This document shows positions 7,380 to 16,881 of a stretch of DNA of 64,000 nucleotides, piece after piece. The DNA is from Oscillospiraceae bacterium (GTDB lineage Bacteria; Bacillota; Clostridia; Oscillospirales; Oscillospiraceae): the NCBI GenBank assembly GCA_017397835.1, contig JAFQHV010000008.1:30535-94534 (forward strand), written 5' to 3'. Below the pieces are notes generated by a model. The model was not told the origin of the DNA. It saw only the letters and a program-made list of their open reading frames with translations, and searched no databases. Made by a program: the position numbers and the translations under genes. How positions within the stretch are numbered: the stretch's first letter is position 1; each line of letters starts with the position of its first letter.

Positions 7380-9938
7380 ATGTCCGATACACCCAATGCG
7401 TCCCCCCGCCCCCGCAAAAGCGCTTCCCGCAGAAAGCGCCGTGCCTCCCGCACCAAGAAGCTGTTTTGGGGTCTGGGCACGCTGTTGCTGATCCTGCTGT
7501 CTACCACCGCCATTTTGGCCTGTTTTGCGGCCGTTTATGTCAAAACGGTCATTATCCCCCTGACCCCGCTGGATCTGAACAACTTCCACACCGGTCTGAA
7601 CTCCGTGCTGTACTACACGGATGACCAGGGCAACGACCGCCAGCTGCGTACCCTCCACGGTGACGAAAACCGTATTTGGGTGGAGTATGCCGACATCCCC
7701 CAGCAGTTGATCGACGCCACCGTCGCCATCGAGGACCAGCGGTTCTGGACCCACTCCGGCGTGGACTGGAAGCGCACCGCCGCCGCTGTGGTCTATATGT
7801 TCACCGGTCAGGATATTCAGGGCGGTTCCACCATCACCCAGCAGCTGATCAAAAACGTCACCACCTACAATGACACCACTGTCAAGCGTAAGGTGGTCGA
7901 GATCTTCCGTGCCCTGGAATTTACCAAAAACTACTCCAAAGAGACCACCATGGAGTGGTATCTGAACTATATCTACATGGGCCGCGGCTGCGACGGTGTG
8001 TACACCGCGTCCTATATGTACTTCGGCAAGCCGCTGAACGAACTGACGGTGGCCGAGTGTGCCAGCCTGATCTCTATCACCAACAATCCCTCTCTGTACG
8101 ACCCGTACACCAACCCCGAAAACAACCTGCGCCGCAAAAACCTGGTGCTGAAGGCCATGTACGACCAAAAGAAGCTGACCAAGGAGGAGTACGAACAGGC
8201 CAAGGCACAGGAGCTGGTGTTCCAATCCGCCTCCGTACAGGCCAAACCCTCCGGCAATCCCGACATCTACTCCTGGTACGAGGAGCAGGTCATCACCGAC
8301 GTGACCAACGATCTGGCCGATTCTTTGGGGGTCAAGTTTGAAGCCGCCTACGAAATGGTCCTATCCGGCGGCCTGTCCATCTATACCTGCATCGATCCCG
8401 ACGTGCAGGCCGCGGTGGAGGAGGTCTATGAAAACAAGGACAACTTCCCCTGGTCCTCCAGCAGCGGACAGCAGCTGCAGTCCGCCATCACCGTCATCGA
8501 CAACAAAACCGGTGACGTCGTCGCTCTCGCGGGGCGCGTGGGTGAAAAGACCGGCAACCGACTTCGCAACAATGCCACCGTGGCCGCCCGCCAGCCCGGT
8601 TCCTCCTTCAAGCCTTTGTCCGTCTACGCCCCCGCGTTGGAAATGGGTCTTGTTTCCCCCATCACTATCATCGACGACTACCCCTACGAACTGGTAGACG
8701 GCAGTCCCTACCCCGTCAACTCCGGCAACGCCAAATACGCCGGTCTGACCACGGTGTATCAGGGCCTGACCGACTCCACCAATACGGTCGCGTTCCGTAT
8801 CCTCAGCGATTTGGTCACCCCGCCCCAAAGCTTCAACTTTGTGGAGCAGCGGTTCAAGATCGACCTGGTGGAGGGCCGTGAGGTCAACGGAAAATTCTCC
8901 TCTGACCTGGACCGGGCCCCCCTGTCCATGGGCGGTCTGACCGACGGTGTCAACACCCGGGACATGGCCGAAGCCTTCGCCGTCTTCCCCAATCAGGGCA
9001 TCTACACCCCCTCCCGCACCTATACCAAGGTGCTGGATCGCGAGGGCAAGGTGCTGCTGGAAAACAAAACGGTCAGCGAGGTGGTGCTGAAGGACTCCAC
9101 CGCCTACTATATGAACACCATGCTGCAGAACGTGGTTAGAGCCGGCACCGGTTACGAGGCCCGTCTGGACGGCATGCACGTGGCGGGCAAGACCGGCTCC
9201 TCCACCAGCGACCGTGACCGCTGGTTCGCCGGCTACACCCCCTACTACACCGCCGTGGTCTGGACCGGCTACGAGGCCCCCGAGCGGGTACGCAGCAGCG
9301 GCAAGAACCCCGCCGCCCTTACCTTCAACCGCGTCATGAGCCGGGTCCATCGCGGCCTTGCCGACAAGGATTTCTTCTCCATCAACAATCTAGTCACCAC
9401 CGACTACTGCCTGGACAGCGGTCTGCTGCCCACCGACGCCTGCCGTGCGGATTCCCGCGGCAGCCGTGTGGCACAGATGACCCTGCTGCGGGACGATGCG
9501 CCCACCTCCTTCTGCACCCGCCACGGCGAGGCATCCACCCTCTCCGTGTGTTTGGACAGTCCCATTCTCAACGAAGCGGGCGAGGCCACCGGCCTGTACC
9601 ACGTAGCCGGTCCTTATTGCCCCGCCGACCGCTGCCAGACCGTCTCCCTGCTGAACTATGAGCGCCAGATGCTGGACTCGGTCACCGCCGGCGACACCAC
9701 GCACACCGCAAATTATCTGCGTGCACAGGGCACCTGTACCGTCCACACCTCCGCCCCGGTCGTTCCGGAGCCGGAGCTGCCCGGCGGACTGATCGATCCC
9801 GACGACCCCAACTGGCCGGGCTCCAACTCCGACGTACCCGCCGTCCCGGACGTCCCCACGACCCCGGATGTCCCCGCTGACCCCGACTTGCCCGATGGGC
9901 CGCCCGTGGACGAACCGTATGTCCCCGCTGCTCCCTGA
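7380..9938 (+). CDS. Class A penicillin-binding protein (bifunctional transglycosylase/transpeptidase)
   Basis: This 852-residue peptidoglycan synthase is anchored by one N-terminal helix at about residues 28-53, after a basic tail. The GT51 glycosyltransferase domain has the catalytic motif EDQRFWTHSG (Glu118), then GGSTITQQL and the AleFTKNYSKE region. The transpeptidase domain has Ser408-x-x-Lys411, Ser466-Thr-Asn468 and Lys604-Thr-Gly606, all intact. A Cys-containing region follows, and the last 75 residues are Pro/Asp-rich and probably disordered. It polymerises and cross-links the cell wall on the outer face of the membrane. GGAGG lies 8 bp before the ATG. The gene is monocistronic between its promoter and terminator. 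Confidence 0.95.
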   Translation: MSDTPNASPRPRKSASRRKRRASRTKKLFWGLGTLLLILLSTTAILACFAAVYVKTVIIPLTPLDLNNFHTGLNSVLYYTDDQGNDRQLRTLHGDENRIWVEYADIPQQLIDATVAIEDQRFWTHSGVDWKRTAAAVVYMFTGQDIQGGSTITQQLIKNVTTYNDTTVKRKVVEIFRALEFTKNYSKETTMEWYLNYIYMGRGCDGVYTASYMYFGKPLNELTVAECASLISITNNPSLYDPYTNPENNLRRKNLVLKAMYDQKKLTKEEYEQAKAQELVFQSASVQAKPSGNPDIYSWYEEQVITDVTNDLADSLGVKFEAAYEMVLSGGLSIYTCIDPDVQAAVEEVYENKDNFPWSSSSGQQLQSAITVIDNKTGDVVALAGRVGEKTGNRLRNNATVAARQPGSSFKPLSVYAPALEMGLVSPITIIDDYPYELVDGSPYPVNSGNAKYAGLTTVYQGLTDSTNTVAFRILSDLVTPPQSFNFVEQRFKIDLVEGREVNGKFSSDLDRAPLSMGGLTDGVNTRDMAEAFAVFPNQGIYTPSRTYTKVLDREGKVLLENKTVSEVVLKDSTAYYMNTMLQNVVRAGTGYEARLDGMHVAGKTGSSTSDRDRWFAGYTPYYTAVVWTGYEAPERVRSSGKNPAALTFNRVMSRVHRGLADKDFFSINNLVTTDYCLDSGLLPTDACRADSRGSRVAQMTLLRDDAPTSFCTRHGEASTLSVCLDSPILNEAGEATGLYHVAGPYCPADRCQTVSLLNYERQMLDSVTAGDTTHTANYLRAQGTCTVHTSAPVVPEPELPGGLIDPDDPNWPGSNSDVPAVPDVPTTPDVPADPDLPDGPPVDEPYVPAAP

Positions 9939-9943
9939 CCGTT

Positions 9944-9973
9944 CAAAAAGACCGCCTGCCGGCGGTCTTTTTG
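9944..9973 (+). terminator. Terminator after the penicillin-binding protein gene
   Basis: The stem AAAGACCGCC/GGCGGTCTTT with a TGCC loop and a T run follows the stop codon. Confidence 0.85.
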
Positions 9974-10046
9974 CCGTTTGTGCAATTCACCCACAAACCA
10001 TGTCATAAACGGAAAAAAATTGTCCGCTTATTCCTCCCCCCGACTG

Positions 10047-10075
10047 TTGCAACCGGCTTTCCGCTGTGCTACAAT
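10047..10075 (+). promoter_or_regulatory. Sigma-A promoter of the ACT-hom-lysC operon
   Basis: TTGCAA (10047-10052) and TACAAT (10070-10075) are separated by 17 bp. I see no riboswitch or T-box in the 70-bp leader. Confidence 0.7.
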
Positions 10076-10144
10076 ATACCACATCAGAAAAACAAATGCC
10101 TGTCCCTCGCGGACAGAAGGCAGCACAAACTGGAGGGAGTTGCC

Positions 10145-10585
10145 ATGAGCAACCAGCCGGAATATTTTATTGTAGAGGCCGCCGCTATGCCGGAGGTGTT
10201 CCGCAAAGTCGCCCAGGCCAAGCGTCTGATGGAGACCGGTGAGGAGTCCACCGTCAATGGTGCGGTCCGCGCTGTCGGCATCAGCCGCAGCGCCTACTAT
10301 AAGTATAAAGACACCGTCCGTCCCTTTCAGGATATGCTCCACGGCCGTATCGTGACGTTCCACATTCTGCTGCGGGACGTTCCCGGTGCCCTGTCCGGCG
10401 TGCTGAACGTCTTTTCCGGCTGCGGCAGCAACATCCTGACCATTAATCAGGGCATCCCCGCCAACGGCTGTGCGGTGGTCACCGCCTCGGCGGAGCTGGT
10501 GGGGTCCGGTGTCGCGCTGGACGAACTGCTGCGCACCGTGCGCGCATTCCCCGCAGTGATCAAATGCGAGATCCTGGCAGGCTGA
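10145..10585 (+). CDS. ACT domain-containing regulatory protein (UPF0735/PheB family)
   Basis: This 146-residue protein has a helical N-terminal part with an HTH-like stretch (VNGAVRAVGISRSAYYKYKD) and a C-terminal ACT domain (residues 70-146). ACT domains bind amino acids. In this family the gene usually precedes hom or pheA and is thought to have a regulatory role; direct evidence is limited. The ATG at 10145 follows GGAGGGAG. The hom gene starts 37 bp downstream on the same transcript, so a role in threonine/methionine or lysine feedback is likely. Confidence 0.88.
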   Translation: MSNQPEYFIVEAAAMPEVFRKVAQAKRLMETGEESTVNGAVRAVGISRSAYYKYKDTVRPFQDMLHGRIVTFHILLRDVPGALSGVLNVFSGCGSNILTINQGIPANGCAVVTASAELVGSGVALDELLRTVRAFPAVIKCEILAG

Positions 10586-10622
10586 CCTGCCTGAACCGAA
10601 GATAAATGATGAGGTGACTAAA

Positions 10623-11834
10623 ATGGTAAATGTTGCGATCCTTGGCTTTGGCACCGTCGGCTCCGGCGTGGCGGACGTGCTGACCATGAACCGCGGCCTG
10701 ATCCGGCAGCGTGCCGGCAAAGAGGTTGCGCTGAAGTATATTCTGGACGTGCGCGAATTTCCCGACAGTCCCTATAAGGACTGCTTTGTCAAGGACTTTG
10801 CCACCATCGAGAACGACCCCGAGGTGGACGTCGTGGTGGAGACCATCGGCGGCGCCACCGTGGCGCTGGACTTCACCCGCCGGGCCCTGGCCGCCGGCAA
10901 GAGCGTGGTTTCCTCCAACAAGGAGCTGGTGGCCACCCACGGCTACGAGCTGCTGCAGCTGGCCGCCGAGAAGGGCGTCAGCTACCTGTTCGAGGCCAGC
11001 GTGGGCGGCGGCATCCCCGTGCTGCATCCCCTGACCAACTGCCTTGCCGGCAACGAACTGACCGAAGTGCGCGGCATTCTCAACGGCACCACCAACTATA
11101 TCCTGACCCGCATGATCCGTGCCGGCCTGTCCTTTGACCAGGCGCTGAAAGAGGCGCAGGACAACGGCTATGCCGAGCGCGACCCCTCCGCCGATATCGA
11201 AGGACACGACGCCTGCCGCAAGATCTGTATTTTGGCCGCCCTCGCCTTTGGCCGCCACGTCTATCCCGAATGGGTCCCCACTCAGGGCATCACCGCCATC
11301 ACTTTGGCCGACGTGGACTACGCCAACTCCTGCGGCTATAAGATCAAGCTGTTGGGCCGCGCCCTGAAGATGGATGACGGCAAGGTCTGTGCCTACGTCG
11401 CGCCTCATTTGGTCGGCGGCGAAAATCCTCTGTCCGGTGTGGAAGACGTGTTCAACGCCATCGCCGCCACCGGCAACGCCGTGGGCGACGTGATGTTCTA
11501 CGGCCGCGGTGCCGGCAAGCTGCCCACCGCCAGCGCTGTGGTGGGTGACGTAGTGGACATCGCCAAGGACGTCACCGCCCCCAAGCGCAATCAGTGGGCC
11601 GCCGGCGATGAAGCCATGATCCAGTCCGCCGATTGCCTGTCCTTCCGCTGGTACGTGCGGGCCAACAGCACCATGGATGCGGCCCGCTCCGCCTGCGGCG
11701 ACATCACCCCCCTGGCCCGGGGCGGTGCCCCCGCCAGCGAGATCGCGTTCCTGACCGAGTCCATGACGCAGGCGCAGCTGAATACAAAACTGGCCGGCAT
11801 GGAGGTTCTGTCCTCTATCCGTGTGCTGGGCTGA
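10623..11834 (+). CDS. hom: Homoserine dehydrogenase
   Basis: This 403-residue enzyme reduces aspartate semialdehyde to homoserine using NAD(P)H, the branch point towards threonine and methionine. The nucleotide-binding loop is GFGTVGSG at the N-terminus. The catalytic domain holds the conserved GILNGTTNYILTRM segment and the Lys/Asp region SADIEGHDACRK. A C-terminal extension of about 80 residues corresponds to the ACT-type regulatory domain of long Hom proteins. ATG 10623 follows GAGGTG; a GTG 9 bp earlier is in frame but overlaps that site. lysC follows after 24 bp. Confidence 0.95.
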   Translation: MVNVAILGFGTVGSGVADVLTMNRGLIRQRAGKEVALKYILDVREFPDSPYKDCFVKDFATIENDPEVDVVVETIGGATVALDFTRRALAAGKSVVSSNKELVATHGYELLQLAAEKGVSYLFEASVGGGIPVLHPLTNCLAGNELTEVRGILNGTTNYILTRMIRAGLSFDQALKEAQDNGYAERDPSADIEGHDACRKICILAALAFGRHVYPEWVPTQGITAITLADVDYANSCGYKIKLLGRALKMDDGKVCAYVAPHLVGGENPLSGVEDVFNAIAATGNAVGDVMFYGRGAGKLPTASAVVGDVVDIAKDVTAPKRNQWAAGDEAMIQSADCLSFRWYVRANSTMDAARSACGDITPLARGGAPASEIAFLTESMTQAQLNTKLAGMEVLSSIRVLG

Positions 11835-11858
11835 TTCTGAATAGGAGGTAAACAACTT

Positions 11859-13082
11859 ATGGCTCTTATTGTACAAAAATTCGGCGGCTCCTCCGTCGCC
11901 GACCGGGACCGCGTGATGAACGTAGCCCGCATCATCACCGACACCTATAAGCAGGGCAACGACGTGGTCGTGGTCCTCTCCGCTCAGGGTGACACCACCG
12001 ACGACCTGATTGAGAAGGCAAAGGAGATCAACCCCAACCCCTCCAAGCGCGAGATGGATATGCTGCTGACCACCGGCGAGCAGATCTCCGTGGCCCTGTG
12101 CGCCATGGCCATCGAGGGTATGGGTTATCCCGTCATCTCTCTGACCGGCTGGCAGGCCGGCGTTGCCACCGACTCCAATTACAGCGCCGCCCGCATCAAG
12201 CGTGTGCGCGCCGACCGCATCCGCAAGGAGCTGGACAAGAAAAAAATCGTGCTGGTCACCGGCTTCCAGGGCCTGAACAAGTATGACGACATCACTACCC
12301 TGGGCCGCGGCGGTTCCGACACATCTGCCGTTGCCCTGGCCGCTGTTCTCCACGCCGATCTGTGCCAGATCTACACCGACGTGGACGGTGTCTACACCGC
12401 CGACCCCCGCAAGGTCAAGGGTGCCAAGAAGCTGGACGAGATCACCTTCGATGAAATGCTGGAGCTTGCCAGCCTCGGCGCCCAGGTGCTCCACAACCGC
12501 TCGGTGGAAATGGCAAAGCGCTACAACGTCAATATGGAGGTTCTCTCCAGTTTCAGCGGTAAACCCGGAACAAAAGTCAAGGAGGTTGTGAAAACTATGG
12601 AAAAAACTCATGTCAGCGGTGTCGCCAAGGACACCAATGTTGCCCGTGTGGCTCTGGTGGGCCTGACCGACAAGCCCGGTATGGCATTCAAGATCTTCTC
12701 TCTGCTGGCCAAGGAGAAGGTCAACGTGGACATCATTCTCCAGTCCATCGGCCGTGACGAATCCAAGGACATCAGCTTTACGGTGTCTCAGGACGACATG
12801 GCCCGTGCCGAGGAGGTCATGCGCGCCAATCAGGAACTGATCGGCTTTGACTCCATCGAGGTCAGCGACAAGATCGCCAAGATCTCCATCGTGGGCGCCG
12901 GCATGGCCAACAACTCCGGCGTAGCCTGCAAGATGTTCGAGGCCCTGTTCTCCGCCGGCATCAACATCAACATGATCTCCACCAGCGAGATCAAGGTGTC
13001 CGTTCTGGTGGATGAGCGGGATGCCGAAAACGCCGTTCAGGCCATCCACGACCGCTTCTTCGGCGAGTTTGGCGAAGCCTGA
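11859..13082 (+). CDS. lysC: Aspartate kinase
   Basis: This 407-residue enzyme phosphorylates aspartate, the first step to lysine, threonine and methionine. The N-terminal amino-acid-kinase domain begins with IVQKFGGSSV and contains GRGGSDTSAVALAA and TDVDGVYTADPR. Two ACT domains follow from about residue 260 (one at VALVGLTDKPG, one at ISIVGAGM). It resembles the clostridial and B. subtilis LysC type. An internal in-frame start near residue 247 could give a separate regulatory subunit; see the next entry. It is the last gene of the operon and ends in a strong terminator. Confidence 0.95.
   Translation: MALIVQKFGGSSVADRDRVMNVARIITDTYKQGNDVVVVLSAQGDTTDDLIEKAKEINPNPSKREMDMLLTTGEQISVALCAMAIEGMGYPVISLTGWQAGVATDSNYSAARIKRVRADRIRKELDKKKIVLVTGFQGLNKYDDITTLGRGGSDTSAVALAAVLHADLCQIYTDVDGVYTADPRKVKGAKKLDEITFDEMLELASLGAQVLHNRSVEMAKRYNVNMEVLSSFSGKPGTKVKEVVKTMEKTHVSGVAKDTNVARVALVGLTDKPGMAFKIFSLLAKEKVNVDIILQSIGRDESKDISFTVSQDDMARAEEVMRANQELIGFDSIEVSDKIAKISIVGAGMANNSGVACKMFEALFSAGININMISTSEIKVSVLVDERDAENAVQAIHDRFFGEFGEA
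12597..13082 (+). CDS. Possible internally initiated aspartokinase beta subunit
   Basis: AAGGAGGT (12579-12586) precedes an in-frame ATG at 12597, exactly at the border between the kinase domain and the ACT pair. B. subtilis aspartokinase II makes its beta subunit from such an internal start. The product would be 161 residues. The 10-11 bp spacing is slightly long. No direct evidence of use exists here. Confidence 0.4.
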   Translation: MEKTHVSGVAKDTNVARVALVGLTDKPGMAFKIFSLLAKEKVNVDIILQSIGRDESKDISFTVSQDDMARAEEVMRANQELIGFDSIEVSDKIAKISIVGAGMANNSGVACKMFEALFSAGININMISTSEIKVSVLVDERDAENAVQAIHDRFFGEFGEA

Positions 13083-13100
13083 GTCTCGGTTGTACAAACA

Positions 13101-13144
13101 AAAAAGCACACCCAAAGCGGTTGGCTTTGGGTGTGCCTTTTTCT
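13101..13144. terminator. Bidirectional terminator between lysC and pgsA
   Basis: A perfect 13-bp stem (13106-13118 with 13124-13136) has A and T runs on both sides and separates the convergent genes. Confidence 0.9.
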
Positions 13145-13151
13145 TCTTTTC

Positions 13152-13709
13152 TTACTTCATGGTGGAGAACACCTTGCGGTTGACCCACAGGTACTCAATG
13201 CCAGAATACAGGGTGGTGATAACGATGACCGCCACGCACAGGTCGTTCAGCAGCCGGCCGTAATGGGCGATCAGGCTGAGGAACGCAAACTCGGGCAGCA
13301 CCAGCATGATACAGATGCACACCATGGTAGAGGCGGTCTTGACCTTTCCGGACCAACCGGCGGCAATCACCTTGCCCAGATTGGCCGCCTGCATACGCAG
13401 GCCGCTGACAGCGAACTCACGCACCACCACGATCAGCAGGGCCCACGCGGGCATATACCCCCACTCCACAAACCACAGCATGGCGGCAACCACCAGACAC
13501 TTATCCGCCAGCGGATCCATAAACTTACCAAAGTCGGTAACCTGATTGTGCTTACGGGCAATTTGGCCGTCCAGCAGATCGGTCAGGCTGGCTAAGATAA
13601 AAATGGCCAGGGCAATAAAATTGGCATAGGGAGGGTTCAGGTACAGAACGACCAAAAAGGCAGGGATCATAATGACCCGCAGAAGGGTCAGCTTGTTTGC
13701 AGTGTTCAT
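13152..13709 (-). CDS. pgsA: CDP-diacylglycerol--glycerol-3-phosphate 3-phosphatidyltransferase
   Basis: This 185-residue membrane enzyme makes phosphatidylglycerol phosphate from CDP-diacylglycerol and glycerol-3-phosphate. The CDP-alcohol phosphotransferase signature (D-G-x2-A-R-x8-G-x3-D-x3-D) is complete in LDGQIARKHNQVTDFGKFMD. About five to six hydrophobic helices surround it. It lies 13 bp after rimO on the minus strand, the usual clostridial arrangement. The product supplies anionic lipid and cardiolipin precursors. Confidence 0.94.
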   Translation of the reverse strand: MNTANKLTLLRVIMIPAFLVVLYLNPPYANFIALAIFILASLTDLLDGQIARKHNQVTDFGKFMDPLADKCLVVAAMLWFVEWGYMPAWALLIVVVREFAVSGLRMQAANLGKVIAAGWSGKVKTASTMVCICIMLVLPEFAFLSLIAHYGRLLNDLCVAVIVITTLYSGIEYLWVNRKVFSTMK

Positions 13710-13722
13710 GGTTCAGCACTCC

Positions 13723-15048
13723 TTAATCTTCTATCTCGCCGGTCAGGTCGCCATCCTGAGTGCCGGTGATCAGCACCCGGACAAACGCCCCCGCCGGTAT
13801 CCGCCCCGCAGCGGTAAAATACACGTGTCCGTCAATGTCTACCGAGTCGGCATAGGTGCGACCTACGTAGCAGCCCTCATCCTCGTCAAACCCCTCGCAC
13901 AGCACTTCCATCACCGTGCCAAGGCGCTGCTCGTTATACTCGTCCATAATGCGCGACTGCAGCTCCACCAACAGTTCAGTGCGGTGGGCCGCCACATCGG
14001 CATCGATCTGATCTGGCATCTCGGCTGCCTTTGTCCCCTCCTCCGGTGAGAAGGGAAATACACCGGCCCGCTGCAGACGCTGCTCGGTCAAAAACCGGCA
14101 CAGTTCCTCGAACTCCGCCTCCGTCTCCCCGGGCAGGCCGCAGATCAGGGAGGTGCGGATCACCACATCAGGGATGGCCCGACGCAGCTTATCCAGCAAA
14201 GTCACAATGTCCGCCTTGGTCCCCCGGCGGTTCATGGCCTTGAGAATGCGATCATTGCAATGCTGGATGGGGATATCCAAATAGTGCAGGACCTTGGGTT
14301 CGGAGGCAATTACCTCGATCAGTTCATCGGTCACCGCCTCGGGATAGAGGTAGTGCAGCCGGATCCAGCGCACGGGCAGCTTACACAGCTCCCGCAGCAG
14401 ACCGGCAAGGCTGGTGCCATCTTTTTTGTCCCACCCGTAGCGGGTGATATCCTGGGCAATAACGATCAGTTCCTGCACGCCGGATGCCACCAGCTGCTTC
14501 GCCTCAGCCAGCACCGACTCCATACTGCGGCTGCGGTAGCGGCCACGCAGCCTGGGGATGATGCAGAAAGCGCAGCCGTTGCTGCAGCCCTCGGCGATCT
14601 TCAAATAGGCGGTGTAGGGCGGTGTCGTCACCATGCGGGGACCGTCGTCCATGGTGTTATGTATGTCGCCGAAGAAGGTGGGCTCATCCCCCTCCATCAG
14701 GCTGTGGATGGCGTAAACCACGTCGGTGTAGCTGCCGGTACCCAGCAGACCGTCCACCTCGGGCAGTTCCCGCAGGATATCCTCGGGGTAACGCTGGGAC
14801 AGGCAGCCGGCAACCAGCAGTTTTCCCAGCTTACCCTGTTCCTTCAGCTGACCCAGCTCCAAAATATTCTCAATGGCCTCGCTCTTGGCCGCGTCAATAA
14901 AGCCGCAGGTGTTCAGCACGGCCACATCAGCCCCTTCCGGCTCACCGGTCACAAGAAACCCGGCATCCCGGCACAGGGCCATCATCTGTTCGGTGTTGAC
15001 CAGATTTTTGGCACAGCCCAGAGAAATAAAGGCTACCGTATAAGACAT
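13723..15048 (-). CDS. rimO: Ribosomal protein uS12 methylthiotransferase RimO
   Basis: This 441-residue radical-SAM enzyme adds a methylthio group to the conserved Asp of ribosomal protein S12. The N-terminal UPF0004 domain begins FISLGCAKNLVNTE and holds the three Cys of the auxiliary cluster. The radical-SAM motif CSNGCAFC is followed by IIPRLRGRYRSR. A C-terminal TRAM domain is present. ATG 15048 follows AGGAG; longer in-frame starts run into recX and are rejected. It lies between recX and pgsA, all on the minus strand. Confidence 0.95.
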   Translation of the reverse strand: MSYTVAFISLGCAKNLVNTEQMMALCRDAGFLVTGEPEGADVAVLNTCGFIDAAKSEAIENILELGQLKEQGKLGKLLVAGCLSQRYPEDILRELPEVDGLLGTGSYTDVVYAIHSLMEGDEPTFFGDIHNTMDDGPRMVTTPPYTAYLKIAEGCSNGCAFCIIPRLRGRYRSRSMESVLAEAKQLVASGVQELIVIAQDITRYGWDKKDGTSLAGLLRELCKLPVRWIRLHYLYPEAVTDELIEVIASEPKVLHYLDIPIQHCNDRILKAMNRRGTKADIVTLLDKLRRAIPDVVIRTSLICGLPGETEAEFEELCRFLTEQRLQRAGVFPFSPEEGTKAAEMPDQIDADVAAHRTELLVELQSRIMDEYNEQRLGTVMEVLCEGFDEDEGCYVGRTYADSVDIDGHVYFTAAGRIPAGAFVRVLITGTQDGDLTGEIED

Positions 15049-15070
15049 AATATCGCTCCTAACACACTGC

Positions 15071-15688
15071 TCACTCGTCGGGGTAAACACCAAGCCGACC
15101 AATGGCACTGCGGATGTCCTCCCACCCATAGCCGCGGCGGGCCAGGGCATCGGACAGTTTTTTTAATTCGGCGCGGTCCGGTTGTCTGCCCGCCAGTTTT
15201 TTCTGCAGAAAGGCGTCGATAGCCTGCGCCGGGGCCTCCGTTTGGGCAAGGGCCCGGTCCCACAGGTCCCGCGGGACTCCCCTGCGGTACAACTCGTCCC
15301 GCAGCTTGCGCACGCCGTACCCTTTGGCCGCGTAGTGGCTCACCACCTGCTCGGCATAGGCGGCATCGTTGAGGAACCCCAGTTCCTCCATCCGCGTACA
15401 GATGGACTCGGTTTCTTCCTCCCCGGCTCCCCACTCGGCCAGTTTTCGCTCCAGCTCCTTGCGGGATTGCGGCTTGCGGGTCAGCAGGTCCAGCGTTTTC
15501 GCTTTCAAGCTGCTGCGCCGTGCGGCATCGGTAAGCCGCGCCGCCTCATCCTCGGTCAGTTCCTTGCCGGTGCAGAGGGCAAAATCAATCACCTCGCCCT
15601 CCCCCACGCGCAGGATGCTGCCGTCATCCAGCACAGCCAGCCAGCGACCCGCTACACGCCGGGAGGGTTTGAGTTCCTCAATACGCAC
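15071..15688 (-). CDS. recX: RecX-family regulator of RecA
   Basis: This 205-residue helical protein has the RecX repeat pattern, clearest in SRKELERKLAEWG and FLNDAAYAEQVVSHYAAKGYG. RecX proteins bind RecA filaments and modulate them. It starts with GTG 2 bp after the recA stop, so it is translated from the recA transcript. The first 50 residues form a small beta-rich extension seen in many Firmicutes RecX proteins. Confidence 0.9.
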   Translation of the reverse strand: MRIEELKPSRRVAGRWLAVLDDGSILRVGEGEVIDFALCTGKELTEDEAARLTDAARRSSLKAKTLDLLTRKPQSRKELERKLAEWGAGEEETESICTRMEELGFLNDAAYAEQVVSHYAAKGYGVRKLRDELYRRGVPRDLWDRALAQTEAPAQAIDAFLQKKLAGRQPDRAELKKLSDALARRGYGWEDIRSAIGRLGVYPDE

Positions 15689-15690
15689 GA

Positions 15691-16800
15691 TCAGTCTTCC
15701 CGATCCTCAAAATCCTCGGCAGAGATGTCCACAGCCCGGCCGGCGGCGCGGGCGGCGGCCTGTCCCTGCTTGCTCAGCAGCTTATAAGAGTTGGCGCGAA
15801 TGTCCGCCTCCAGCTGCTCGGCCAGTTCGGGGTTATCCTTCAGGAACTCCCGGGCGGCATCACGGCCCTGCCCCAGGCGCAGCTCACCCATGGCGAACCA
15901 GGAACCGGACTTCTGCACCAGATCCAGCTTCACACCGATATCCAGCAGCTCACCCCACTTGGAAATACCCTCGCCGTACAGGATATCAAACTCCGCCTCA
16001 CGGAAAGGAGGCGCCACCTTGTTTTTGACGATCTTGGCCCGGGTGCGGTTGCCGATGATCTCGGAACCGTTTTTCATTGCCTCGATACGGCGCACGTCAA
16101 TGCGCACAGAGGAGTAGAACTTCAGCGCACGACCGCCGGTAGTCACCTCGGGGTTGCCGTACATGACGCCGACCTTCTCGCGCAGCTGGTTGATAAAAAT
16201 CACGATGCAGTTGGTCTTGGCGATGGAGCCGGCCAGCTTGCGCAGGGCCTGACTCATGAGTCGGGCCAGCAGACCCACGTGGCTGTCACCCATATCGCCC
16301 TCGATCTCGGCCCGGGGGGTCAGGGCGGCAACGGAGTCCACCACCACCACGTCGATAGCGCCGGAGCGGACCAGCGCTTCGCAAATCTCCAATCCCTGCT
16401 CACCGGTGTCGGGCTGGGCGATCAGCATGGAGTCAATATCCACACCCAAAGCCCGGGCATAGGTAGGATCCAGTGCGTGCTCGGCATCAATGAAGGCCAC
16501 CTCGCCGCCGCGCTTCTGCGCCTCAGCCACCACGTGCAGGGCGAGGGTGGTCTTGCCGGAAGACTCCGGCCCATAGATTTCGATAATGCGGCCCTTGGGC
16601 AGGCCGCCGATACCCAGCGCCAGATCCAGCGCCAGAGAACCGGTGGGAATGGTGTCAACCATGACATCCGCATTCTCGCCCAAACGCATAATAGAACCCT
16701 TGCCGTAGGTACGCTCGATCTGTGCTACAGCCGTTTCCAATGCTTTCTTCTTGTCGGAGGCAGGGGCGGCGCTCTCCACCACAGGCTTCTTCGTTGCCAT
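15691..16800 (-). CDS. recA: Recombinase RecA
   Basis: This 369-residue DNA strand-exchange ATPase has the Walker A motif GPESSGKTT, the signature [14 protein letters not shown] and loop L2 near [14 protein letters not shown]. It drives homologous recombination and the SOS response. I see no clear clostridial/B. subtilis LexA box (GAAC-N4-GTTC) upstream, only a short CCGGCA/TGCCGG hairpin in the leader. The acidic C-terminal tail ends AEDFEDRED. recX is coupled downstream, and prmC lies 81 bp upstream on the same strand. Confidence 0.98.
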   Translation of the reverse strand: MATKKPVVESAAPASDKKKALETAVAQIERTYGKGSIMRLGENADVMVDTIPTGSLALDLALGIGGLPKGRIIEIYGPESSGKTTLALHVVAEAQKRGGEVAFIDAEHALDPTYARALGVDIDSMLIAQPDTGEQGLEICEALVRSGAIDVVVVDSVAALTPRAEIEGDMGDSHVGLLARLMSQALRKLAGSIAKTNCIVIFINQLREKVGVMYGNPEVTTGGRALKFYSSVRIDVRRIEAMKNGSEIIGNRTRAKIVKNKVAPPFREAEFDILYGEGISKWGELLDIGVKLDLVQKSGSWFAMGELRLGQGRDAAREFLKDNPELAEQLEADIRANSYKLLSKQGQAAARAAGRAVDISAEDFEDRED

Positions 16801-16881
16801 ACTCGTTCATCCTTTCATCCGGCACTGCCGGTGTTCTGTACTCACATTGTCGCAGGTCAACTGTCCCATATTGCGGACTTT

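Noticed and set aside
10560-13115. 851-codon open frame opposite hom and lysC
   Set aside because: It is antisense to two clear enzyme genes, rich in Gly/His/Val typical of GC-rich shadow frames, and has no ribosome site.
16801-16881. LexA box upstream of recA
   Set aside because: No GAAC-N4-GTTC or close variant is present in the leader.
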